In this document: positions 1 to 6,229 of the stretch, piece after piece
Numbering within the stretch: position 1 is the stretch's first letter
Layout: every line of letters begins with the position of its first letter
Assembly (NCBI GenBank): GCA_003456765.1
Contig: DMOT01000336.1
Coordinates: 1 to 6,280 of the forward strand
Origin: Bacillota bacterium
GTDB taxonomy: Bacteria > Bacillota > DTU025
DNA: 6,280 nt
Direction of reading: 5' to 3'
Translations under genes and position numbers: made by a program
Notes under the pieces: model-generated
The model's database searches: none
Told to the model about the DNA's origin: nothing
What the model saw: the letters and a program-made list of their open reading frames with translations, nothing else

Positions 1-844
1 GTGCTACATCTACCTTCTCCTTAGAACGGAATCCGATTCTGATGTTCCCATCATCCAACTCGCGCAGAGCAACAGCGATTTCTACACCCTCAATGGATCG
101 AGCATATCCGATGAATCCTTCTGTCTCGCCCTCTGTGATATCGTGGTGCGCCATCAGTTCAGCGGAGATTGACATAGAGGCAATCAGGCCGCCACAGTAG
201 AACTCAATGCCAAGGATTGCTTCGGCCAGGGCTGAAAGAGACCCGTAAGGTTTGGTGTCGTAAATGCTCTGCGCAATCTCCCACGGCCTGGCGCCTGCAT
301 CAACAAGTTCAGCCGCAACCCGAAACGTATTCGCAGAGGTATTGGAATACCTGAATGAGCCCGTATCAGTGGACAACCCTGCGAAAAGGCAGGTGGCAAT
401 ATCAGCATTATACTCCACCCCAAGGCCGCGGATGATCGTAGCAACCATCTCAACTGTGGCCGCCGCCTCGGTGTCGACCCAGTTAATGTCTGCAAAATGC
501 GTGTTGGTGGCATGGTGATCTACATTAGCCACTATCCTGCTGCTTTTGACCGCCTCTTCACATCTGCCCACACGATCGGCCGAACCGCAATCGAGCACAA
601 GAGCAAGGTCGAACGGCCCCTCCACGCACGCTGCCGCACATGTCGAATCCGAGCCTGGAAGGAACATGAGAAAATCAGGGACTGGGTCGGAAAGGCCTAT
701 GCACACAGTCTTGCCTATCTTTTCCAAAGATAGCTTCATTGCTAACACCGATCCAATAGCATCCCCGTCTGGAACCACATGGGTCGTAACCAGCACTGAT
801 GTTGCGCCCGATATGGCATCTAGCAGCTCTTGTGGGACCTTCAC
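1..844 (-). CDS. nrnA: NrnA-like DHH-family oligoribonuclease / pAp phosphatase (3' end cut off by window)
   Basis: DHH/DHHA1-family phosphoesterase resembling NrnA, which degrades 2-5 nt RNA oligonucleotides and dephosphorylates 3'-phosphoadenosine 5'-phosphate in the cytoplasm using Mn2+. Reading in frame from the GTG at 844 gives 281 residues with no stop before the window edge. The metal-binding motifs of the DHH domain are all visible: THVVPDGDAIGS at residues 21-32 (H22, D26, D28), LDCGSADRVG at 84-93 (D85), NVDHH at 107-111, and the aspartate in LSTDTGSFRYS at 157-167 (D160). Family proteins are about 310-330 residues, so roughly the last 30-45 are missing, including the DHHA1 GGGH substrate-binding motif expected just beyond the edge. 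The GTG overlaps the rbfA stop (GTGA), implying translational coupling; a weak SD (GGTGG) lies 9 nt upstream. Family identification is firm. NrnA rather than a RecJ-like relative is inferred from size and from position after rbfA. Confidence 0.93.
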   Translation of the reverse strand, partial: MKVPQELLDAISGATSVLVTTHVVPDGDAIGSVLAMKLSLEKIGKTVCIGLSDPVPDFLMFLPGSDSTCAAACVEGPFDLALVLDCGSADRVGRCEEAVKSSRIVANVDHHATNTHFADINWVDTEAAATVEMVATIIRGLGVEYNADIATCLFAGLSTDTGSFRYSNTSANTFRVAAELVDAGARPWEIAQSIYDTKPYGSLSALAEAILGIEFYCGGLIASMSISAELMAHHDITEGETEGFIGYARSIEGVEIAVALRELDDGNIRIGFRSKEKVDVA

Positions 845-1218
845 TTGCTGGTGCCACCACTTTCATCATCAATTTGCCCGCTCTTCACATCCTCGATCAG
901 CTTGAGTATGCGTGCTCCCCTCTCAATAGACTCGTCATATTCAAAACTGATCTCAGGAGTCAAGCGCAGCGGCACGCGGCGCCCGATCTCCGACCTGATA
1001 TAGCCCGTTGCGCTTACCAGGGCCTCCATGGTGTCGGCGCGGGAATTCTCGTCGCCAAGTATGCTGACGAATACTTTCACATGCTGAAGGTCCCCGCTCA
1101 CCTCAACGTCTGTCACGGTTGCAAACCCCAGCCTGGGATCTTTGATATCACGTTGAAGGATACTCGAAACCTCTTGACGTATTGCGGCCTTAACACGATC
1201 AGCCCGGTAATTCGACAC
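841..1218 (-). CDS. rbfA: Ribosome-binding factor A
   Basis: RbfA is a single KH-type-domain protein that binds the 30S subunit near 16S helix 1 and assists late maturation of the 16S 5' end; it is important in the cold. The product has 125 residues, normal for the family. Visible hallmarks are the N-terminal helix with ADRVKAAIRQEVSSIL (residues 6-21), the family core KDPRLGFATVTDVEVSGDL (26-44) followed by the strand HVKVFVSILG, and the C-terminal RLTPEISFEYDESIERG (84-100). The start is GTG at 1218, supported by a near-perfect SD (GGAGGT at 1232-1227) 8 nt upstream. It lies 32 nt after ylxP, and its TGA stop overlaps the GTG start of nrnA. The D/S/G-rich tail (about residues 112-125) is not conserved. 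Assignment is secure. Confidence 0.97.
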   Translation of the reverse strand: MSNYRADRVKAAIRQEVSSILQRDIKDPRLGFATVTDVEVSGDLQHVKVFVSILGDENSRADTMEALVSATGYIRSEIGRRVPLRLTPEISFEYDESIERGARILKLIEDVKSGQIDDESGGTSK

Positions 1219-1250
1219 CGCACAGCACCTCCAGAGAGTCCTGCGAGAAC

Positions 1251-1532
1251 TCAGAGTATTTCAATTTCGTAAGAACACAAGACGACATCCGGAGATGAGT
1301 CGAACATTCGGGCAACCGCCTCCAGCATGCTATGGGCATGGCCCGCGTCGTTGCTCACACAAACGATGCCTATCTGCGCCCTATTCCAGATGTCCTGGTG
1401 ATCGACTTCTGCAACGGCAACGTTGAACCGATTCCTCGTTCGCGCCATCAAGCCTCGGATAACGCGTTTCTTCTCCTTGAGAGACCGGCTGCCTCCTATC
1501 AGAAGTTCGCAACACATGGCTCCTATCACCAT
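1251..1532 (-). CDS. ylxP: DUF503 family protein YlxP
   Basis: Small cytoplasmic protein of 93 residues, the usual length for the DUF503/YlxP family. Family signatures are SLKEKKRVIRGLMARTRNRFNVAVAE split over residues 17-42, then EVDHQDIWNRAQIG (42-55), VSNDAGHAHSML (59-70) and the C-terminal YEIEIL. The family is found almost always between infB and rbfA in Bacillota. Its molecular role is not established, though context points to ribosome assembly or translation initiation. The start ATG at 1532 follows an SD-like GGGGTGA (1546-1540) with 7 nt spacing, only 19 nt after the infB stop. Family membership is clear; function is inferred only from neighbourhood. Confidence 0.95.
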   Translation of the reverse strand: MVIGAMCCELLIGGSRSLKEKKRVIRGLMARTRNRFNVAVAEVDHQDIWNRAQIGIVCVSNDAGHAHSMLEAVARMFDSSPDVVLCSYEIEIL

Positions 1533-1551
1533 GCCGCAATCACCCCGGCAC

Positions 1552-4050
1552 CTATAGTTCCCGCTTCACTTCCTCGCTTCCGTAAGCCTCAATAACGTCG
1601 CTTTCACGAACGTCGTTCCAGTCCTCAATGCCGATTCCGCATTCAAAACCCGCAACAACCTCTCGAACATCGTCCTTGAAGCGCCTCAGAGACGCGATCT
1701 TCCCTTCGTGTTCAACGATTCCGTCTCTCACGACACGAACCAGGGCACTACGCGGCACCTTGCCGTCAGTGACATAACACCCGGCCACAACCCCGGCCCT
1801 CGGAACCTTGAAGGTGGCTCTGACTTCGGCTCGGCCGTAGACGACCTCGCGGTATTCGGGCTCAAGCAGCCCTTCAAGAGCTTTCTTGACATCATCAATT
1901 GCTTCATATATGACCCTGTAGAGCCTGACGTCAACCTTCTCGTCTTCCGCGCACATTGATGCGACCGCATCGGGCCTCACATTGAACCCGATGACAACTG
2001 CATTGGATGCCGATGCCAGCATGATATCTGACTCACTGATAGCTCCAACGCCTCCGTGGATCACATCGACGCGAACCTCATCAGTGGATAGCTGTTCGAT
2101 TGCTTGCCGAACTGCCTCCACAGAACCTTGCACATCTGCCTTGATGATGACCCTGAGCTCCTTGACCTCGCCCTCCTTGATCTGGCTGAACAGATCCTCA
2201 AGCGATACTTTCTTGGGAGCCTCTCCGATCTCTTCAACGCGCCTTCGTTCAGCACGCCTGGCTGCAACCTGCTTAGCCTCTCGCTCATCGATGACCACCT
2301 GGAAAGCATCGCCCGCCAACGGAACATCGCTCAAACCAAGGACCTCCACTGGCATGGATGGCGTAGCCTCAGATACTGCCCGGCCCTTGTAGTCTGCCAT
2401 TGCTCGGACTCTGCCGTGGACTTCTCCGACGAGGAAGTAGTCTCCCACCCTCAGCGTTCCCTTCTGGATCAGCACAGTGGCAACCGGTCCACGACCCTTG
2501 TCGACCTTGGCTTCTATGACCACTCCCATGGCAGGCCGGTCAGGATTGGCTTTCAGCTCTCCCATCTCTGCCATGAGCAAAACCATCTCGAGGAGTTCAT
2601 CGATGCCCTGCCTCTTCAGTGCCGAAACGGGGACCATTACAGTGTCTCCTCCCCATTTCTCAGGCACAAGCCCGCGTTCGGACAACTGAGTCTCCACGCG
2701 TTCCGGATTGGCTTCCGGCTTGTCAATCTTGTTCACTGCAACCACTATCGGCACCTTGGCATCCCTGGCATGGTTGATCGCCTCAATTGTCTGCGGCATC
2801 ACGCCGTCGTCAGCCGCTACAACCAACACCGCAATGTCAGTAGCATGTGCGCCACGGGCACGCATGGCTGTGAAAGCCTCATGGCCAGGCGTGTCCAGGA
2901 AGGTTATCTTTCTGCCGTCCATCTCAACCTGGTATGCACCGATGTGCTGGGTTATCCCGCCCGCCTCTGTTGCAGTCACGTTCGCCTCGCGAATGGCGTC
3001 AAGCAGAGACGTTTTGCCGTGATCTACATGGCCCATGATGGTTACTACTGGCGGCCGGGGTTTCAAACTTTCAGGCGGATCCTCTATTTCAGCAATAATA
3101 AGTTCGCGTTCTTCTCTCTCGGAAGTAAGCTCTGCCTCAAATCCGAGCTCTGCTGCCAACACCTGGGCTATTTCTCCGTCGACTTCGTCATTGATGCGAA
3201 CCATGACGCCCAGCCTCATAAGCCTTCGCACGCATTCAGAAGCTGAAATCTCGAGCTTGGCAGCAAGCTCGCGAACGCTGATAGTCGAACCTACCTCAAT
3301 TCGCCTTACCTTTGGCGCCTTCTCTCTCTTGCGACCTCTCCGTCTCACAGAGACTTCGTCTATATCGTCAATATCACCCGTTTTGGCCATGCGCTCGAGC
3401 GCTTTGGCGTCCCCGAGCGGCCTTGAAGTGGGCGGCTTCTTACGGCCTCGCCGGTCAGTCTTGCGATCTGATCGCCGCTGTTCCAGTTCGTCATCGCGAT
3501 TATCCTCGCGACGTCGACGGTCCTCCGCCGGATGCTGCCTGCCCCTGGCCGGCTTGGCCGGAGCAGCTTGCTGGCTCCGCGAAGGCTGCTGAACAGATCC
3601 ACGCACATGGCCTGCATCCCGCTGTCGTTCGTCGACGCGAGCCTTATCCCCGGCGCGCCTGGGAAAATCGCGGTCCGGGGCACCAGCCCCACCAGCCGAA
3701 CGTGGCGGCCCTGGCGGATAGACCTGACCCGACGGTCGGCCAGGACTGCCCCCCTGCTTAGCCTGTCTACGGGCCTTCGGGGGAGACTGCTCCCGCTTTC
3801 TCGCTGGCGCAGCCTTCTGCGCCTGAGCAGGTTGAGCGGGCCCCGCAACCTTCCTGTCTTCCTGCTCAACACCGGGCTTGGCGCCTTCAGCGTCAGGACC
3901 ATACTTGCGCATCACATATCGTGCCGCATTTTCATCGATAGAACTCATGTGGTTCTTTGCCTTGACGCCCAACTCGTTGAGGAGATTGACAAGGTCTTTG
4001 CTCTGCATGTTCAACTCTCTCGCCAGCTCAAACACTCTCACTTTTCCCAT
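1552..4050 (-). CDS. infB: Translation initiation factor IF-2
   Basis: IF-2 is the GTPase that recruits formyl-Met-tRNA to the 30S subunit and promotes 50S joining. The product from ATG 4050 has 832 residues. In order: an IF2_N domain (about 1-51, beginning [15 protein letters not shown]), a low-complexity R/P/Q/A/G-rich basic linker (about 55-245), a second IF2_N-like module (about 248-308), the G domain, beta-barrel domain II (about 506-600), domain III (about 617-720) and the fMet-tRNA-binding C2 domain (about 727-830) with SLRRFKDDV and ECGIGI. GTPase motifs are intact: G1 GHVDHGKTS (340-348), G2 GGITQ (364-368), G3 DTPGHE with the catalytic His (386-391), G4 NKID (440-443), G5 SAL (476-478). 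A GTG two codons upstream (4056) extends the frame but abuts the SD directly, so ATG 4050 is preferred and also matches the family N-terminus. The stop is TAG. No internal start with a convincing SD was seen. Confidence 0.98.
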   Translation of the reverse strand: MGKVRVFELARELNMQSKDLVNLLNELGVKAKNHMSSIDENAARYVMRKYGPDAEGAKPGVEQEDRKVAGPAQPAQAQKAAPARKREQSPPKARRQAKQGGSPGRPSGQVYPPGPPRSAGGAGAPDRDFPRRAGDKARVDERQRDAGHVRGSVQQPSRSQQAAPAKPARGRQHPAEDRRRREDNRDDELEQRRSDRKTDRRGRKKPPTSRPLGDAKALERMAKTGDIDDIDEVSVRRRGRKREKAPKVRRIEVGSTISVRELAAKLEISASECVRRLMRLGVMVRINDEVDGEIAQVLAAELGFEAELTSEREERELIIAEIEDPPESLKPRPPVVTIMGHVDHGKTSLLDAIREANVTATEAGGITQHIGAYQVEMDGRKITFLDTPGHEAFTAMRARGAHATDIAVLVVAADDGVMPQTIEAINHARDAKVPIVVAVNKIDKPEANPERVETQLSERGLVPEKWGGDTVMVPVSALKRQGIDELLEMVLLMAEMGELKANPDRPAMGVVIEAKVDKGRGPVATVLIQKGTLRVGDYFLVGEVHGRVRAMADYKGRAVSEATPSMPVEVLGLSDVPLAGDAFQVVIDEREAKQVAARRAERRRVEEIGEAPKKVSLEDLFSQIKEGEVKELRVIIKADVQGSVEAVRQAIEQLSTDEVRVDVIHGGVGAISESDIMLASASNAVVIGFNVRPDAVASMCAEDEKVDVRLYRVIYEAIDDVKKALEGLLEPEYREVVYGRAEVRATFKVPRAGVVAGCYVTDGKVPRSALVRVVRDGIVEHEGKIASLRRFKDDVREVVAGFECGIGIEDWNDVRESDVIEAYGSEEVKREL

Positions 4051-4056
4051 TGGCAC

Positions 4057-4064
4057 TCACCCCC
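4057..4064 (-). promoter_or_regulatory. Ribosome binding site deciding the infB start
   Basis: GGGGGTGA pairs well with the 16S 3' end and ends 6 nt before ATG 4050, an ideal spacing. The alternative in-frame GTG at 4056 touches this element with zero spacing and is therefore unlikely to be used. Confidence 0.8.
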
Positions 4065-4065
4065 A

Positions 4066-4224
4066 TGACTCGCATCAAGCCGGACTCTCGCCGGATACGC
4101 AACGACCCCCAAGTACACCATGGGCCCGTATCGGCTCCCCTTGCCAAGTTCCGGCCACCTGCGCGAGACCGCAGAACCCAACAATATTTGATGATTCTTG
4201 CCACTTATCATTGATCAACCCCAC
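4066..4224 (-). pseudogene. Probable decayed remnant of ylxQ (L7Ae-like RNA-binding protein)
   Basis: The 181 nt between ylxR and infB carry no intact gene, but this is exactly where Bacillota normally encode YlxQ, a roughly 100-residue ribosomal protein L7Ae/L30e-family kink-turn RNA binder. One minus-strand frame from GTG 4224 (49 codons, TGA at 4077-4075) contains GFCGLAQVAGTWQGE, which resembles the family's N-terminal signature of the type LLGLAxRAGxxxxGE. A second frame shortly before infB gives ARVRLDAS (DAS at 4076-4068), reminiscent of the family's LVLLxEDAS motif. The distance between the two segments, about 31 codons, is close to that in intact YlxQ. The pattern fits a frameshifted gene that also lost its C-terminal two-thirds. 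It rests on short, remembered motifs and could be chance. The interval might instead serve as an untranslated spacer. Confidence 0.45.
4071..4099 (-). other. Stem-loop just upstream of the infB ribosome binding site
   Basis: On the minus strand CCGG pairs with CCGG around a 7-nt loop (CGAGAGT). An outer CGTAT/ATGCG stem (one G-U pair) forms across a 4-nt bulge. The structure ends 6 nt before the infB SD. There is no following T-run, so it does not look like a terminator; it could affect initiation on infB or shield an RNA end. Formation is predicted from pairing only. Confidence 0.35.
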
Positions 4225-4231
4225 AGGAAAT

Positions 4232-4498
4232 TCAGTCAGACAGTTCCTCCATGAGGCAGGCGATGACTTCCTCGGACACTTCCGGTTCAAGGGCTCGGAA
4301 AAGCCTGCCGCCACGGGCTGCTTTGGACAGGCAGCCACGGTTCGGGCAGATATACGCTCCGCGACCCGAGCGTTTTCCCGAAAGGTCGACCAGAACCTCT
4401 CCTTCAGGCGTACGGACGACCCTGATAAGATCACGCTTATCCGCAACTTTACCGCAGCCTACACAAGTTCGCTGGGGAACTCTCTTCTTCCTTGCCAC
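4232..4498 (-). CDS. rnpM: YlxR family protein (RnpM, proposed RNase P modulator)
   Basis: YlxR/DUF448 family nucleic-acid-binding protein, 88 residues from GTG 4498. In Bacillus subtilis the family member has been reported to bind RNase P and was renamed RnpM; that role is assumed here by homology. Visible signatures are RTCVGC (residues 10-15), LIRVVRTPEGEVLVD (24-38), and GKRSGRGAYIC (41-51), the conserved basic surface patch. The cysteines at 12, 15, 51 and 56 form a CxxC plus CxxxxC set that could bind a metal, although metal binding is not established for the family. A TTG at 4501 is the longest start, but the SD AGAGGTG (4512-4506) sits only 4 nt from it and 7 nt from GTG 4498, so the GTG is preferred. 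The SD overlaps the nusA stop, and the gene begins 12 nt after nusA, so translation is probably coupled. Confidence 0.94.
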   Translation of the reverse strand: MARKKRVPQRTCVGCGKVADKRDLIRVVRTPEGEVLVDLSGKRSGRGAYICPNRGCLSKAARGGRLFRALEPEVSEEVIACLMEELSD

Positions 4499-4505
4499 CA
4501 AATAG

Positions 4506-4512
4506 CACCTCT
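4506..4512 (-). promoter_or_regulatory. Ribosome binding site for ylxR/rnpM
   Basis: AGAGGTG overlaps the nusA TAG stop. Spacing is 7 nt to GTG 4498 and 4 nt to TTG 4501, which favours the GTG as the initiation codon. Confidence 0.7.
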
Positions 4513-5590
4513 AAAAGTCTATCTCGAATCTGGGCATGCTGACCAGACCAACCTGGGACTCGCTCTTTATGTCTATCTTCCAGCCCGTGATCTTGGCAGC
4601 AAGGCGCGCATTCTGGCCTTCCTTTCCGATAGCCAGAGACAACTGATAATCGGGGACGATCACAGTTGCCACTTTTGACAGGAAATCGGGCCTGACCTCC
4701 AAAACCTTTGCCGGGCTGAGGGCATTGGCGATGAACGCCGAATGATCCTCATCCCATGGTATCACATCTATCTTCTCCCCGGCGAGCTCTGAAACTATCG
4801 CCTGTATCCTTGCTCCCCGAGGCCCCACACAAGCCCCCACGGGGTCCACGTTGGGGTCTTCTGCGGCGACCGCCACTTTCGAGCGTGCACCTGCCTCGCG
4901 GGCTATAGCCTTTATCTCCACAACACCCTCTGATATCTCGGGCACCTCGAGCTCAAGAAGGCGTCTGAGAAGACCGGGGTGGGTTCGCGACAACATCACG
5001 AGCGGACCCCGTCCCGTCTTCCGCACTTCCACGACGTAGCACTTGATCCTCATGCCTGTCTCATACGTCTCATTTCTGATCTGCTCGTGCGGTGGCAAAC
5101 TCGCCTCCGTTTTTCCAAGATCCACAATGACGTTACGCTGGTCGATACGGCCCACGGTCCCCGTGACTACGTCCCCCTCGCGCTCGGAGAACTCCTCATA
5201 GATAACGCCCCGTTCTGCCTCGCGTATGCGCTGAACTACAACTTGCTTAGCGGTCTGAGCGGCTATTCTTCCAAACTCCCTGGGCGTAACCTCGCCCTCA
5301 ACGATATCACCCAGTTCGTAGTTGGGATCGATTTGCCTCGCTTCTTCAAGCGAAATCTCCGTCTTCGGGTCCTCTGCTTCCTCAACTACGTTCTTTCGAG
5401 CAAGTACAAGAATTCGCCCTGTTTCAGGGTCGATATTAACTCTTACGTTCTGAGATGAGCCATAGTGCCTCTTGAATGCAGATACCAGGGCCGCTTCCAA
5501 AGCCTCCAAAAGGACTGCCTTGGGGACTCCGCGCTCCCTTTCCAGTTCGTCGAGGGCCCGCACTATCTCAAGACCTTCACGCTCAGTCAT
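4511..5590 (-). CDS. nusA: Transcription termination/antitermination factor NusA
   Basis: NusA binds RNA polymerase near the RNA exit channel and modulates pausing, intrinsic termination and antitermination. The product from ATG 5590 has 359 residues. Domains in order: the RNAP-binding N-terminal domain (about 1-125, with EALEAALVSAFKRHYG at 29-44), the S1 domain (about 138-202, GDVVTGTVGRIDQRNVIVDLG), KH1 (about 230-280, with GPRG at 256-259) and KH2 (about 300-345, with GKEG at 322-325 followed by QNARLAAKITGWKIDI). It ends soon after KH2, so the acidic AR repeats of proteobacterial NusA are absent, as is usual in Bacillota. The frame stays open upstream to an ATG at 5677, but those residues are the rimP 3' end read in another frame. 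ATG 5590 has a strong SD at 8 nt and matches the family N-terminus. It overlaps rimP by 8 nt (ATGACTGA). Confidence 0.98.
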   Translation of the reverse strand: MTEREGLEIVRALDELERERGVPKAVLLEALEAALVSAFKRHYGSSQNVRVNIDPETGRILVLARKNVVEEAEDPKTEISLEEARQIDPNYELGDIVEGEVTPREFGRIAAQTAKQVVVQRIREAERGVIYEEFSEREGDVVTGTVGRIDQRNVIVDLGKTEASLPPHEQIRNETYETGMRIKCYVVEVRKTGRGPLVMLSRTHPGLLRRLLELEVPEISEGVVEIKAIAREAGARSKVAVAAEDPNVDPVGACVGPRGARIQAIVSELAGEKIDVIPWDEDHSAFIANALSPAKVLEVRPDFLSKVATVIVPDYQLSLAIGKEGQNARLAAKITGWKIDIKSESQVGLVSMPRFEIDF

Positions 5591-6062
5591 CGCCGAAAAC
5601 CTCCTCGAGGTGGACAGCCAGCCTAGCGCTGTTGATGCTTGGACGCGGCACTTGCAGAACAACCCCGTCCACTTCAATCAACACACAATCGCCACTGTTG
5701 CCCTGAAGCACGCCTTCGAAACGCTTGCGTCCATCTATCTCGTTGTAAGTCGTGATGAGCGCCCATCTTCCCTTGAATCTATCGTATTCTTCATCGCTCC
5801 GGATCGGCTTTTCGCCCGAGGATGACACTTCCAGAATATAGCTTTGCGGGATGAAATCTTGACGGTCTAACTCCGATCCCATCGCCCGCGATAGGTCGGC
5901 GCAATCGTCTATCCCGACTCCCCCTGGCTTGTCGATATACACACGCACATACCAAACGCCGGAATCCTTCACAAACTCGGTATCTACTACCTCAAGTCCG
6001 AAGGGTTCTGCAGCTGACTTAGCTATAGCGCTCGCACGGGATTCGATCTGCCGACGATTCAT
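5583..6062 (-). CDS. rimP: Ribosome maturation factor RimP
   Basis: RimP assists 30S subunit assembly, chiefly maturation around S12 and the central pseudoknot. The product has 159 residues, typical for the family. The N-terminal domain (about 1-85) includes EPFGLEVVDTEFVKD (19-33), WYVRVYIDKPGGVGIDDC (37-54), LSRAMGSELD (57-66) and YILEVSSSG (75-83). The C-terminal SH3-like domain (about 90-155) includes RFKGRWALITTY, FEGVLQG and the end motif ARLAVHLE. One oddity: the usual SSPGLDRPL segment reads SSSGEKPIR here, so the family Pro is replaced by Ser and LDR by EK. ATG 6062 is preceded by AGGAGGG (6079-6073) with 10 nt spacing. As first gene of the visible operon it follows a predicted promoter and leader, and its stop overlaps the nusA start by 8 nt. 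Confidence 0.96.
   Translation of the reverse strand: MNRRQIESRASAIAKSAAEPFGLEVVDTEFVKDSGVWYVRVYIDKPGGVGIDDCADLSRAMGSELDRQDFIPQSYILEVSSSGEKPIRSDEEYDRFKGRWALITTYNEIDGRKRFEGVLQGNSGDCVLIEVDGVVLQVPRPSINSARLAVHLEEVFGDD
5599..5605 (-). promoter_or_regulatory. Ribosome binding site deciding the nusA start
   Basis: AGGAGGT, a near-consensus SD inside the end of rimP, lies 8 nt upstream of ATG 5590. It argues against the longer in-frame start at 5677. Confidence 0.85.
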
Positions 6063-6072
6063 GATTCGCCTT

Positions 6073-6079
6073 CCCTCCT
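6073..6079 (-). promoter_or_regulatory. Ribosome binding site of rimP
   Basis: AGGAGGG lies 10 nt before ATG 6062, slightly long but acceptable spacing. It sits 7 nt beyond the T-run following the second leader hairpin, so folding of that hairpin could influence access to it. Confidence 0.75.
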
Positions 6080-6086
6080 AATGAGT

Positions 6087-6111
6087 AAAAGCGCAGGGCT
6101 TGTTGCCCTGC
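6087..6111 (-). terminator. GC-rich hairpin with short T-run in the rimP leader (possible attenuator)
   Basis: On the minus strand GCAGGGC (6111-6105) pairs perfectly with GCCCTGC (6099-6093) around an AACAA loop, followed after two bases by TTTT (6090-6087). The shape is that of a weak intrinsic terminator. Because it lies between the predicted promoter and rimP, it would act as an attenuator of the operon if transcription starts near 6195. If the promoter is wrong, it would instead be the terminator of an upstream gene. The T-run is short (TTTTACTC), so efficient termination is uncertain. Confidence 0.5.
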
Positions 6112-6128
6112 AAGGGGACAGACATGAT

Positions 6129-6155
6129 GAAAGAGTGGGACGGACCCACTCTCCC
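6129..6155 (-). other. Strong hairpin in the rimP leader
   Basis: AGAGTGGG (6152-6145 on the minus strand) pairs perfectly with CCCACTCT (6139-6132) around a 5-nt loop (TCCGT). It extends to 11 pairs through G-U, G-U and G-C at the base. It lies between the promoter and the terminator-like hairpin. It is not followed by a real T-run, so it is either a leader structure or an mRNA 5' stabiliser. I do not recognise it as a known riboswitch or protein leader. Confidence 0.5.
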
Positions 6156-6200
6156 TAGCCACACATCACACACCTGCCGAGGACAATCCTCACACGCTTT

Positions 6201-6229
6201 ACTATATCATACGCCACAGGTCCACGCAA
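6201..6229 (-). promoter_or_regulatory. Predicted sigma-A-type promoter with extended -10 for the rimP-nusA-infB operon
   Basis: On the minus strand a -35-like TTGCGT (6229-6224) is separated by exactly 17 bp from the -10 box TATAGT (6206-6201, 5 of 6 matches to TATAAT). TGA directly before the -10 box makes it an extended -10 (TGn). The -35 box is weak (TTG only). The start would fall near 6195, giving a leader of about 130 nt before rimP. Confidence 0.6.

Noticed and set aside
675..872. Minus-strand ORF of 65 codons beginning MMMKVV across the rbfA/nrnA junction
   Set aside because: It is in the wrong frame relative to nrnA, whose DHH motifs read in frame from GTG 844 without any frameshift.
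2104..3246. Plus-strand open frame of 380 codons opposite infB
   Set aside because: It lies entirely antisense to the conserved G domain and domains II-III of IF-2, its predicted protein resembles no family (rich in His, Cys, Leu and Ser as expected from reverse reading), and no SD was noted. It is a shadow of infB codon bias.
3388..3390. Internal ATG of infB (before AKTGDIDD) as start of a shorter IF-2 isoform
   Set aside because: Short IF-2 isoforms exist in some bacteria, but no purine-rich SD precedes this codon; the upstream bases are the GCGCTCGAGCGC palindrome.
3391..3402. Perfect 12-bp palindrome GCGCTCGAGCGC within infB
   Set aside because: It encodes ordinary residues (Ala-Leu-Glu-Arg) at the end of the linker, sits in GC-rich coding DNA, has no second copy seen and no accompanying site.
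3878..4678. Plus-strand open frame of 266 codons across the infB start, the spacer, ylxR and the nusA end
   Set aside because: It crosses several well-supported genes on the opposite strand and shows no recognisable domain.
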